DNA of 64,000 bases, from contig CAMXCT020006563.1 of assembly GCA_947184155.2 (NCBI GenBank), positions 78,574-142,573 on the forward strand, written 5' to 3'. Below the pieces are notes generated by a model that was not told the origin of the DNA, made no database searches, and saw nothing but the letters and a program-made list of their open reading frames with translations. Each line of letters starts with the position of its first letter. Position 1 is the stretch's first letter. Shown one piece after another: positions 10,076-24,117 of this stretch. Made by a program: the position numbers and the translations under genes. Source of the DNA: Cladocopium goreaui (Eukaryota; Sar; Dinophyceae; Suessiales; Symbiodiniaceae).

Positions 10076-13000
10076 GTGAGTTTCTAGGTGGTTTATGGTG
10101 ATTTATAAGGTGACTTATTGTAATTTATGGGGATTTATGGTGATTTCAAATTTCAGGTGACTTCAGGCGATCGAAGATGTGTTTGAACGACAAATCTGAG
10201 GATATTCTGAGGAGATATAATGGCATACATACCATATATATATACATACCATATATATATATATATGCATATATATAATATATATATATATATTATATGC
10301 ATACATATGCATACATATGCATATTTTGTATGATTTTTATGGGTTTGTCGGATGGGAATAAGACACGATATGATAGTTGGGTGTGTCTGAAAATGGTATA
10401 TGCTGGGGATGGGCGTCCAATCCATTAGGACAGAAGGGAACTGATGAAGTTGGGATGATCCAAAGATGACGATCCATTGATCCGTGGTGCGGTTCTTCTT
10501 GGAAGGGCTCTGCGGTGAATTTCTGAACTTCGGATTCTCGTTTTTCCGCGGCTTCTTTTTTTCGCCGCAACAGGGGCGAATGTTTGCAGTTGATTCTCGG
10601 GCCAGATTTGGATCTTGTAAGTTGGACCACATGCTCTCTGAGGTTGGCCTATTCAGAACGCAAAGTTGCCGACTACCGCAGCCGGGTGGGCGGCTTGTGG
10701 GAATCAACAGCTGCAAGGACCAGTCTTCAAGATGTTTCAAGGTAAACGTGCCAAACCCAAGACAAGCCGTCCCTCCAATGATCAACATTCCTGCAGCCAG
10801 ATCGCAGCACTGGGCAGCAAGTGGGAAACCATCACGGGCTTCACCAATGAGTGCGGCACCCATCGCTGGGACAGTGAAACCACTGTGCTGACTTGTTCAG
10901 GCGTATGTCCCATTGATATCTGACATCTCGTTATTTTCCATAAGAACAATTCTTGTAATAGCTTGGAATATTCCCAATATTCCCAAATGAGACTTAGATT
11001 AAACTTACTCAGATATAATTAGATCACGTCTAGGAGATTCGGGATGATCTCAACTGTTGATCCCAGCGCCGCCCAGTGAATTGGAGCGTGATCCCAGCGC
11101 CGCTGCGAAGCGCTTCAAGGGTGAGCTGAGAGCCTCTTGGCGAACTTTTGGACCTGACCTGGCCACAGTGGCACCTGCAGCAGCACCTGCGGCGTTGGCT
11201 GAGGCGACTCAGTCAGAGATCTTCAACCAACGGATGACCATCCGACGTCAGCATGCCCAGGAGACTTTTGATGATGATGACTTTTGAGGTTCATCCGACG
11301 TCAGCATTTATGATGGGTTCTAAGCAACTCGACATTAGCAGGTCATTTCATGATATTTTTCTAATAGATTATGCATTCTGCCTCTGGAAACACCTTGGAT
11401 CATTGGCAAAACCCAGGTTTCCAAAAAGAGTTGAAAGTGGTCAAGGAGCAAAACTGGGGATGCTGCGGTAGTTGATGAGAAAAACATGGAGCCGCACCCA
11501 TGAGAACTTTCAATCTGTTTCAATCTGTTTCAATGTTTCAATTCTTGAAACGGGTAATTTTTTTTTGCATACAGTTGTTTTTCTTGGTGATTTGCTCAAA
11601 CCACATTTGGTGCTTATCAACAATTTGGGGATTCCCAGAATTGCTTCTTCTCGTGATGTCTGAGCGGGTTCGTCTCAAAATCATCCCCAAAATCTGATGG
11701 TAACCATGATTTGCCAACTTACGGTGGCAATAACTCAAGGGTCCTTTCACTGGTGTCATGCTGAAGGAGCAGCTCAATGACTCCGAGGCGACAGTGCTGG
11801 AATTGTTGATGGAGACCGTTTGGATCAATGGCGGTTGATGGATGACCAAGTAACATTCTTCCAACCAAGTTGATGCACTTTGAAGTGTCCATTTTTTGCA
11901 GTGGAAGTAGGCTTTGGATCGCGACAGCATTTGGATTCACCAATGCAACAGTCTACTTATAGTTTCTGGCAGATTTGAAACTACTCCACTTGATGCTATA
12001 GGAAAAAGCCCTATGTCGTGCCATAGACTTTTTTCATCCTTTTTCCAAGAACTGCCAATATCAAACATCTTCTTCTCATATATCCTATATCCTATATACA
12101 TATATATATATATATCCTATATATACACATATGTTCATATGTATATATATAATTATATATATATATATATGTAAGCAAATATATAATGTAATATATAATA
12201 TAACTCTTATGTAATGTATTGTAATACATACATATACAACATCTCTTTCCATCCCCCATGTTCCATTTCTTGTGGCGTCCTGCGCCTGCGGGCCTGGAAG
12301 AGGCAAGCTTCACCCAGCTCTACGAAGAGCTGGTGGCCACAAGGCTCAAAGACCAGGCCAGCCCTGGGGGCCCTGGATCAAAACAGAATCCCGGCCATGG
12401 GATTTTTGATACCCTCTGGTTATTTAACATAGCCATGGAAAATGGCCCATTTATAGATGATGTTCCCATTAAAACCTCCATTTATAAGGGATTTTCCATG
12501 GCTATGTTAAATAACCAGATGATACCTTTTTTTTTTTAGTGGACATGTTTGATGTATTTTGATGTAAATTGTCAAGTGATGGAACCATGAGATTTATATA
12601 ACTTCGCGCAAGTTGGGATATGGGATGGATATGGGGCCCCTATAACTATGGTTATGTTATGTATACAAAATGATAGTTGGGCAGCCGCAAGTAGGGTACC
12701 TTTCTGGACCCACAAAAGACTGGTCAGTTTAATGGCCAGTACACCATCCAATCATCCAAAACAAGGATGGCTTGAGCCATACTGACGTGTGGGGGATTGA
12801 TGACAGGACCAAATTGGTGGGTCCATGAGGAAATCTCATTCTTGAGCCAAACACACATTTTTGTTCAACATTTCCCTGATAGAGTTGTTGGAGTGCCTTT
12901 CTGATAGTGTCAGGAGGATTGCTCTTTTGGCCACAGGATACCATGATTTTATGATATGACATGATATGATACCATTTGAATGGTTGGATAGGGCCTAGGG

Positions 13001-16000
13001 AGTTCCCTTGACCCGTGGCTTTGCTTCAGCCAGGAGCTTGAGAACATGCACAACGGCCTGGAAAACAAAGCCAGGGTCGCTGCTGTGGCCCTTGAGGAAC
13101 AGAAGAAAAAGGTGGTGGAGAAGAGCGAAACAGCCAGGAGCGCCAGATCTCAGGGAGCAACGTTCTCCAAAGATGGCCACGGTGGGAACATGAGATTGTC
13201 ATCGGTTGGATTTCGGGGCTATTCCATGCTATTGGACCAAACCAGATATCTCGGTCGGTTGGTGATGTGCAAGTTTACCATTCTTGGATGAAATCACGGC
13301 GGCCTTCCAGGTCAGACAACTACTGGCTCGGGTCCATGAGCTTGAGGCGACGTGATGATCCCTCCAGAAATCATAGTGGATTTAGAGTCTTAGAGGGAAG
13401 GGATTTACACAGGTTTGGCACTATACAAAGGGTGTGTTTAATATTGGATTTAGAGGGATGGGATTCTCAAGAACTATCATGGTTGCTTCAACCCATTGTA
13501 GGGGGGGGAAGGTTGTGATTTTGGCTTATTTCGGCTTTATTTGTCCAGTTTCACCTCCTGGAAAACTGGGGCGCTGGGATCAAAGCTGATTTTCGCAGGC
13601 CAATGAAGGCGATGTGCATCGTAAGAAGGCCATTGCAGACCGGAGCTCAGAGGGTGGAGCATAGCAGATGGACAGTGGAGTTCAGCCAGGGCCGAAACTA
13701 TCTTTGAATATCGTTTGAGTGTGTTTGAGCAGTGGGGCAATTTATGAATGTACAACATGGGGTTATGCAATGTTATACATTATACATCCTTTTTGGCAGA
13801 ACGACATCACAATGAACGTCTTTCCATGGTGCCCATACCGCCGGGGTTATGATTTCCTAAGGAGCGCAAAACCGTGGTCCTTGAGCGCGAGATTGAGCAG
13901 CATGTGCAGGCGTGAAACCGGTGATGTGCCCTGACTTTGGACTTGTCCTTTGAGGATTTTGAAGACTACCGTTCTATGGTGGAGATGATATCCTCAGTTG
14001 GGTGATTTCAATTCGTTCCAATCTTAACCGGGGCTTCAGCACTGATTCCAAGAAGTCTTCATCCATGTAGATTGCTGTGGGCCGGAGTGTTGATTTGATC
14101 CATGTTGATCTTTCATCATCATTTGCACCATAAATTTGGCAGACTTGGTTGTGATTGTGTTGGTGTTGATGGCCTTGCCAGGACATCAAGAGAATGGAGT
14201 CCAAATACCACGAAGGTGCTTGGAGCTTGGTGTTTGTCACCATGCTGTGGCATGAAAAAAGATCATCATGGTTGAACATGCTTCAACATGTTTCTTGGAA
14301 GTCTCAGATTTTTTTTCGGAAGTTGCGATGGACATCTCAGTTTCTGAGGTCGAAACCACTCTGATCTTGGAGAAGCGCTGCAAAGAGGAAGAGGCGAGCG
14401 CAGCTCTGGATGCGGCCCTTTTTTGGAGGCCTCGTGTGACAAGCTGATCCTCAGTGCAAGCGGCTAATTTGGCGTCAGGCCAAATTAGCCGAAGAGCGGT
14501 TAAAGGTAGAAGCTTTGACCCTGCAGCTAGCAGTCTGTGACCTCAGCTCCACTATCAGGTCGCTGCACTGGCTGGATGATGGATGGATGTTGGATGAACA
14601 TTTCAACCATCATCAACCATCATCAACCAACATCAACCAACATTTCCTTCAACCATCATCATCATTTCATAACATTTCCTTCACCCTCTGTTGGACTTAG
14701 TGACTTAGTGGCTGTGGATGTGGGACATCGGATGTTGGCCAGTAAGGAAGAGAAGAAGTGGAGTGCCATCCTGAAACAAGACCTGGCAAATGCCCAAGCA
14801 GAGTCTGAAACCCAGTATGGCTCTGCAACTCTGCATTGAGAGACAGTAACGGAGTAACGGATTGGAAAGTACCCCTTGGAAGAAAACAACATATCTATAG
14901 GTTTCCAGGGTTGATGAGTGCCAGGAATTTTAGTCAGAGTTCAAGACTCCAAGATCCGGCACAAGATGCAAGGATCGAAAACATTGCTGATGAGAAGTAC
15001 AACCTCTTCAAAGAAAACAAGTTGTGGCCTCAAGGGATCAGCCCTAAGGGGTAAGGGATCTGAAACCAAGGGCGGTTGGCCCGTGTGTCTTGCAACATAT
15101 ATTATACGTCTATCTATCTGTCTGTCTGTCTGTCTGTCTTTCAATCAATCAATCAATCAATCAATCAACGAAGCAATCGATCAATCAATCAATCAATCAC
15201 TCACTCAATCAATCAATCAATCCATCAATCAATCAATCAAATTCTATCTTCTGTATATGTACACACAGAGAGCCTATTGATCATAGACTGATCGAAACAT
15301 AAGATCCTGCCATCTCTCAGGACCTTGGACAAGAAGGGTATCATGGAAGGCAAGCGAGCCAGGGAGGCGGAGACGGAGGCCGGGTGGCGATCCAATGTTG
15401 GCTTTCGAAATCGAAAGGATCAGAAAGGACTCTGAGAAAATCCCATGATATCCCCATGACATCATGATATTTCCATTTTTGGTGAAAATCACAATGTTAT
15501 GTTGTGTTGGTTGGCTCACCATTTCTGACTGCTGAGTGAAAAAGATTGTGAATTGAGCCGCGAGGCAAAGAAGGTCAGAGAGTTGCTGGTGGATTCTTCG
15601 TCACTTGGAGAAATCACTGCATGGGGTGACCATTGGGATTCAGGGCTTCTTTGCAACAGACTCATTTGAACAATTTGGAAAGGAGGGCTATTTTTTTGTG
15701 TTTTTTTTCCTCCATTTTTTTGGATTTCTGTTTCCCTGCTTCTTAGCTTTTCCGCTTTTCCCTGCTTTTGTTCTTTTATAGTTCTTTGCTTCTCTGCTTC
15801 TTTGCTTCTTCGCTTGTCCACTGTGCTGCCTCTCTGCTTCTCCGCTTTTCCCTGCTTTTTCCTGCTTTTCCAGCTTCTCTGCTTCTCTGCTTCCAGCTCC
15901 AAAATGTTACAAGTTCAACCAAAATGTTGCAAATCCTATTCACAATGAGAAGTTCCAACTCCAAAATGTTGCAAAGACAGTTGAAATGGCAGCTTCCAGC

Positions 16001-19000
16001 TCCAAAATGCTGCAAATAGTATGGAAAACGGGCATAACAAACGGACCCCCAAAAATGCCCAAAACGAAAAAACAGTTCCTAAAAGAATTCTGGACCCATT
16101 TGGAAATATATGGAATACATTTGAACAATTTAGTCGAAGAAAACTGAACACAGCCCAATTTTTGACCTCGCAGGTTGATAACGAGAGGTGTCACCACCCG
16201 ACTTCGCCAGTAGGACTCTGAAATTCTGAGGTCAAATCTTGTCATGACGACCCATGAACTCGGGGTGCGAAGCTCATATTCCGAGCAAGGCCTTTTGGAA
16301 GGGTTGAACATGTTTGAACCAAGAAATCAAGCGAATGGGCAAAGTCGGCAGTAAACTTATTGCAAGAACTACTACGGCCACCAGCAACCGCCAAACAACG
16401 GTTTCGTCAAGCCCCTGGACCCTTGTCATTGCTGACCCTTGAATCATATGTTCTTTTCGCTAAGGACGAGAAGAAGAGAGTGGCCGAGCTGGAAGAAAGG
16501 CCGCAAGTGGGTTCTAGGTCTGGAAGGTTTGGATGAGGCAGACATGCAGGTCACTGATTGACAAGTCTCTCCAGGCTGGAAGAAACACGTGGCACTGCGA
16601 AAGAATACCAGGACTGGAAATCGCTCCAAATGACGAGGATGCACCGCCCCAAACCTCTAAGTCGTTGGGGACTTCTTCAATTTTTCAGAGTCTAACTGGA
16701 GAGTCTTTGGTATCCAGGCACAAACTTTTAACGAAGGTGGCCTCCGGTACTTAGAACCATGACATACCCATTGGAGCAGCACCAAGACAGGAGTTGGCAG
16801 CAACCAGGAAGAACATTGTGGAAGGTTTGGAGAAGGCCAGCTTGCCTTGTTAAAAAGCACAGACACACAGCAAAATGGTAAGTTTAGGGGAGAAAATCAT
16901 GATCAACCATGAAATTCAGTTTTTTTCACCCCAAAAAATCCGACAACCAATTTCCACATGCATGTACAATAAGTCCATTTTTTGGGGTCCCAATGTTGAT
17001 GCCAGCAGTTGCAGCCAGGAAGTATATGACCTCAAGGAGCAGCTGAAAGATGCAGAGGCGACAGCTTCACAAAGTTAAGATGGTGATGGATCAACACCTC
17101 TATCGAAAATGTATTGTTTTGAAAACAACATATAACAAACAATCGGGATAATAATGCCAACACTAATTTCAGTGATAATAGTCATGATTCTGATAGTAAT
17201 ACCACATATATATATACATATATATATATACATATATATATATATACATATATATATATATTGGGTGTCTCACCAGCCATTTTGATGTTCACAGATCCAT
17301 GCCGCATGTCCATACCACAGGTAAGGGAGTATGCTTTGGCTCGTGAGCTGAAGAAGACGGAGGTGCCATGTGTTGGAGATCTTTGTCTGCTAGGGAGAAC
17401 CCCCCAAACTACCCTCTGGTAATTTAACGTAGCTATTGAAAATCACCATTTATAGTGAGTTTTCCCATTAAAAATGGTGATTTTCCATAGCTATGTTAGT
17501 TTACCAGAGGGTAATGAGTATATTATACAAACTAATGAGTATATTACCCTCTGGTTATTTGTTACATAGCCATGGTATAGATGGCCCATAGAAATAGATG
17601 GTGTACCTATTAAAAATGGTGATTTTCCATGGCTATGTTAAATAACCAGATGGTATCTATTTCATCATACGTCCAATTAGCATGTCTAATTATTTTATGG
17701 ACATGAATCGATTTTCACTCCAAAAAATTCCTCAGTTGAGGGAGTAATCTTCAACCCGCTTTGTTTTTTCAAATCTAGAACCGCGAGATGTTTAGAAGGA
17801 AACTCCATGTGGGGGTTTCTTCAAATGAAGAACCCTAACACTTCAATCCCAAGGGTTGCTTCACTGAAACCGACCAACAACTTGGATTCACCGTCGTAAT
17901 GGATATCCGACGCGGTAATCGTTGCCATGGCAATGGGACATGCCCCATGATGATTTAAATGCGAACATCATCTATAAATTGTGTTTTTTCGTTGCCATGT
18001 TTGATTACTGAAGGGTGGCCAACAACCAATTTACAACCATTAGAATGGGCACATCATTTCCACAATATCCTAACATCAATATTCCAGTTTTGGTTGGTTT
18101 ATTCTCAGCCCATATTGATCAGTATCCCATATATCCCAACATAGATAGATTCCAACATTTTTTGGTTGGTTCATGATGAATCAATATTCCATAATCAACA
18201 TCAGATGATATTCCAACAAATATATTCTCATGATATTTTGGTTGGTCAATGCTGAATCAATATCCCATAATAGCCATAATATTCCCCATTGATTCATCGT
18301 AAACAAACCAAAATCAACCAAATGTGGAAGAAATGATTGATAGTATCATATATGAGGTGATAACAATTGATGAAATATTCCTATCATACACCAAACCATA
18401 TATTGATAATCTCATAAAATCCAGCCTTTCATCACTTCCAGGCCTTGCTTGCAGAATCTGTGGACCGCGAAAAGGCCTGGCTTTCGGGAGATACACAGCC
18501 AGTACACATGGGATCAACATCGGAAAACTGCGTAGAAAATAGGGCTAGACTTGTGATGAATGATGAGGAATGATATGGCTATGGATCAATACCTATTAAT
18601 ACCATTTTTAGTGGGATGAACATCCATTTACAAGCTATTTCGGGGTTCACTAGGTACCAAGGTTTTGACCAATCCCCATATGAATGTGGAGACATTTTCT
18701 TGTTTCTCTAGCGAGGAAGAGGTCTGAAGAGCTTGGGATCCCTGGCAGATGCCAACCGCATCGCTTCAGGAAGCTGATGCTGAGACGGTGCGCGTCGTCA
18801 GCTCGTGGGAGACTTAGCGACAGATGGGGATGACTCAAAATTTAAGGTGCTGGGGAGCACAGATTCTTAGGCATTTTTTTGTGGTATCCATTAATTTTTT
18901 GGTGTATAGCATCAATTTTTTGGGTATAGCATCAATTTTTTGTGGTATCCATTAATTTTTTGGTGTATAGCATCAATTTTTTTGGGTATAGCATCAATTT

Positions 19001-22000
19001 TTTGGGGGTATAGCATCAATTTTTTTGGGTATAGCATCATTTTTTTGGGGTATAGCATCATTTTTTTTGGGTATAGCATCAATTTTTTGTGGTATCCATT
19101 AATTTTTTGGTGTATAGCATCAATTTTTTGGGGTATAGCATCCAATTTTGACACATGTCCAATTGAGGGAACAATGAGACCGTGTGAGCTTCGACACTGA
19201 ACATGGCATGGAGATCACAGGCTCAAATCCTATGAAGAAAACATGTATATATATTCAGAGTTACCATCTGGCTATGACTAACATAGCCATGGAAAGATCC
19301 ACCATTTTTAATAGGCAAACCATCTATTTCTATGGGCCATCTATACCATGGCTATGTAACAAATAACCAGAGGGTACGACATTACGACACTGCAGCAACA
19401 TTGCCCCTCAGATGGTGAAGTCCATCAACCTGCCACTAGCATCATTTCCCTGAGATGAACATCGAATGTTCATAGCTATGCATTGCAGATATGCTTCTTT
19501 CCCGCACCTGCAGACAAACAATCAAAGCAGCGACCAGTTACAACTCTAGTCAGACTCGTCGAACAAGCGTTGCAGTGGTGATGGCACCAGACCCGCAGAA
19601 GACCTTCAAGGCAGAGTGCTCCGACGGGATTTTTCTTACCTTCGGGCACGTAAGGCATTGAAGATCATTCAAGAATTTGAGTCAAAAGCGGCAACTTGGA
19701 CAAAATCCAGTCACAGATCCAGATGGCTCCAAGGCTAGGCCACCCCATCTAATCCTATGGTTTAAAATAAAACATCAATGGTTTCCCCTGCCCCCAATTG
19801 TCGCCAGGTGTTCAGTGGCTACGGGGTCTTCATGAACGAGGTCTGGGCCCAGGCCGTGGCTGAGGCACCAACGCTCAACGAAGCCCAGCTGCTGGCGAAA
19901 CTGAAGAGTCGATGGGATCAGATGACAGGCACGGCATTTTAGGGCTTGGGTGGAGATGGAGATTTGAGATTCCGTATATATATATATATATCTATAATGA
20001 TATATATAATAATATATATATATAATAATATATATAATAATATATATAAGAATATATATATATAATAATATATATAATAATATATATAATAATATAAATA
20101 TAACAATATTTTTGATAGTATATGTAATAATATATATAATTATATATATAATAATATATATAATTATATATAATAAGATATATAATAAGATATATAATAA
20201 TAAGATATATAATAAGATATATAAAAAGATATATAATAAGATATATTATAATATATATATAATAATATATATAATAATATATATGAACATATATATATAA
20301 AATATAATAATAATATATAATAATCTATATAATAATATATATAATAATATATATAATAATATATATAATATATAATAATATATATAATATATAATAATAT
20401 ATATAATAATATATATAATAATATATATAATAATCTATATAATAATATATATAATATATATAATAATATATATATATAATAATATATTTAATAATATATA
20501 TAATAATAATAATAATAAATATAATAATATATAATATATATATAATAATAATAATATATTTAATAACAATAATAAAAAAATCATAATAACAATGATAAAA
20601 ATAATAACAATAATAATATTATTAATATATAATAATAATGATAAACACAATAACAATAATAATATTATTAATATATATATATATATTTGTATACTTATAT
20701 AATTATATAATTGTGTCATTATATAACTATATATATATAATTAATATGGGTGACACAATTCTGGGGCATGCAATGCATGTAGTATAGATAGCCCATATTC
20801 GATGGAACATTTGATACCATGGGGAATGTATTTGATACCAGTGGTTTTTATCTCCACTATTTCATGGCAGAATGTGTATATATATATATATACTACTACT
20901 ACTACTAATAATAATACTAATAATATTAATAATTGGGAACATTATTATGATGAGAAACCGTTTGATTTGAGGGTCTACAGTATACTCAAGTCTTGGACAA
21001 AAACTGAAATGGCTGTGTGAAGGTATATGATGTGGGCGGTCAGAAACACAACAAAAAACCCACAGGTAGTATGATGCCCCAATCATCCAGAATCAATGGC
21101 TCTGGATTTTTTGGTTGTTCAGCCAGGTGCCCAAAAGCAGGCTTACCAGAGCCGGGTGCCATCCATGACCGAGACTCAACCCCTTGCGATACAAGATGAA
21201 CCGATGGATGTACCGTACACTGAGACGATACCAGATGATGAAGAAGCTTCAGATTCTGATGCTGGGACAGGTTTTCAGTCCAAGTATTTTTGGACAAGTA
21301 TATAATTCGTCTTTTCTTCATTGATCCGTCTCCCACAGCACCAAAATGCAATTCGGGAAGTCCGCGGATGTTGCTCTTGACTCAGCTCGCAATCTCACAT
21401 TAGTATTTTTGTCAACCAAACTTCCAGCCATTTCCGGGTCCATTGGTAGCCCCCAATGGCTTGATCCAAACCCCCTGGTCCCTGGTGGATTTTCAAGGAC
21501 ACAGACTATGAGGAGGTGCGCCCTGTGCCGCTGCTGGAGCGCGAGGGCCCCCTGCGCGATGCCTGGGGAAAGCTGAGGCAGGGCGGCTACCTGGGCCGCA
21601 CACGACGGGAGTTGGAGGCCTCGGAGGCCTCGAGGACAGGAGCGGAGTTGGCGTGAAGAAAAGAGGCGCTTGAAGGTGCTGGGTGATGGCTGATGATGGC
21701 TGATGATGGCTGATGTGTGATCCAGGCTTTTCTTATTCTTATTTGGGGTGTTTTGAAAGGATGTGATGTTGATGAGGGGAATGAGGGGGATGTGATTGTG
21801 GTATTTGGCTGGTTGGCTGGGGTTTGGATGCTGAGTTGCGTAAAGAACGAATGTTGCAGTTTTAGATCGAGCATTGGTATTTGACCAGCAGTAGAAAGTT
21901 TGGTAGTTTGGTGGGCGAATTTCTGACTGAGGCTGGATACCTCGCAGAAGGAGTTCCACAGTCTGCAGGGTGAGGCGGCAAATCCCAGTTTTTGCAAATC

Positions 22001-24085
22001 ATCTAAATGGAAAAATGGGAAGGGATGGGAAGGGTTTCAGTCAAACCAAGTGCATCCACGATGTCATAGGTTTGTCTGAAAATAGGGTACCCCCAATCAT
22101 TTTTCTCCTTAAAACCATCGTATCTTGGGGTTAGCCCACTTTCAGACACACCCAGACAGGGTTCACCCCAGCGGTTGGACAATTCCAACGAGGTGGGTGG
22201 CTTAGAAAATTCCATCGAAGACCTCCGGGCGCGACTGGAAGATTCCAAGGACGGGTTGGTACTGGTAGGATGGTGAGGTTGGTGCCCTCATGTAAAACCC
22301 CTCCCTTTGGAACCAGGTTGAGCATTGGATTCTTTCGTTTTTCGAGGGAAAATGGGAAAATTGTGGGGGATGGGATTCAAATTCATCTGATTTTGTCTGA
22401 CAATATTTACCAGCGTATCCATTCTGCCTTGGCAAGTGGCGAAAGCGCAAGGAAGATGCCCGGGCATATCGAAAGCGCACCTTTGATCTGGAAGGTGACC
22501 TGAAGTTCAGTGCCCAGAGATGAAATCTGAAGCAAATGCCAATGGATTAGCTGTCTGAACCACAACTTTCTCACTAAGATCCTTATTAGAATATGCTCTA
22601 TGTATCCTGCATGTTTGTTGATGAATCCAAACATTTTCCCAATCTTTTTTAGTTGAAGATTTCAATTTTGGATTGCAACGTGAGCTGCAAAATGAGGCAA
22701 GCAAATCAACGTGCAGCAGAATCCGAAGAGCGAGAGTATCACTTGAAGGTCGAGTGCAAGAGGCCGGAGGTTTCTGAAGGGGGGATCCTGGCCTTGTACT
22801 TCCTGCATGTTGTAAGGATGCAAACGGCATGTTCAGATGATCCCATCCTTTCAGCATCTTTGAGCGAAAGTTATTTTTGTATGTTTTTGCCGTGTTCTGA
22901 TGTTCTTGTGATCCAACCTACTGCTCGCGAATCATGCCTTTGGCCGAACTGCGCAGTCTGAAGCAAAAGCTCGCAAAAGAAGAGGCATCTTAACTTTATT
23001 TCTTGTCACTTCATTCTGGAGCGGTCATAGACTGACAAGCTTAACTGATCTGGCGAAGCAAAGCATGCTTCTGTGGAATGTGTCAGCATCTCTCTTCCAT
23101 CAAATGTAGATACAGCACAGTTGCTGCCGCAGTGACAAAAGTCAAATTGACGAGATTATAACCTGCCCTACTAGCGGATCTAGCAGATCATGTGATATCC
23201 AACCAGAAAGTTCTGTGCAACTTTGCAATGGCCTGCGCCTTTTTGTGTGGAAAAAGTGGAAGTTGCTTCCCCATCATCAAGAATAGAACTGTTCGGCAGG
23301 ATGTGATTGCGGACCTTTCCGAGAAGGTGTGGAGATCTATGAGATATGTATAGATATGTGGTTCTGCCATGCTATGGGATATTTATGGCATGGCCCAGGC
23401 ATGCTCAGGATTCTGCACAGATTCAGAACCTCCAAGTGCTCAGGTGGAGCTGATGAATGCTCAGATTCTTCAGAGCCAGGGAATGTGCGCCTCTGAGACG
23501 TGAAAGAAATTGCTTCCTGGACCCAGTTCTGAAATGCGCCTTTTTTCCAGCAGAGGCTTGAGAAAGAAACTCACTGCTCACCCAACAGATGTGATCAACT
23601 GGCACGGCTTTGGAACTACCTCTGTTTTTGCTGTGCATTGTTGGGGTTCACACCCAGGTACGCAGAAGTGAAGGAAAAAGAAGCTTCGCTCTTCGAAGAG
23701 ATTGAAAAGCCTTTCGGCCCAAGATCTGTCGAATTTCAGCTCAGAACAGAAGTGCTGCGACTTCTATGACTTGCCGAGGTACAAAGAGAAACACCTAGTG
23801 GAGTGCCTAACTTCTTTTTCTAAATCTGCAGAACTTGTGGTGAATTCAATTGGATCATGTTATTCTCTGGCTGAGCCTTTCAGGATGCAGTGGAGCGGGG
23901 TGATGTGCTTGAGAAGAGCTGGGGCCTCGGGCCATAGGGACCCGAAAAAAACTGCAGGTTATCCTGCCAGTGGATGAGCAAACCATGACGCAAACCTGAT
24001 CGTCTGAGTTCGGGTGCTAATATCATGGGTGCGTATATATATATATATAGATATATATATATACATATATATATATGTATGTATG

Positions 24086-24117
<32 letters not shown>

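Noticed and set aside
10153-10863. 236-codon minus-strand ORF with a hydrophobic start
   Set aside because: Runs through a TA microsatellite and is antisense to two better-supported + exons. No family motif.
15516-15902. Minus-strand Lys/Glu/Arg-rich coiled-coil-like ORF
   Set aside because: Antisense of a CTT/CTG pyrimidine repeat.
19975-20755. AT tract as a replication origin or matrix attachment site
   Set aside because: No sequence evidence beyond base composition.
21318-21959. 213-codon minus-strand ORF
   Set aside because: Antisense of the clear + exon at 21499-21655; the remainder is low-complexity.
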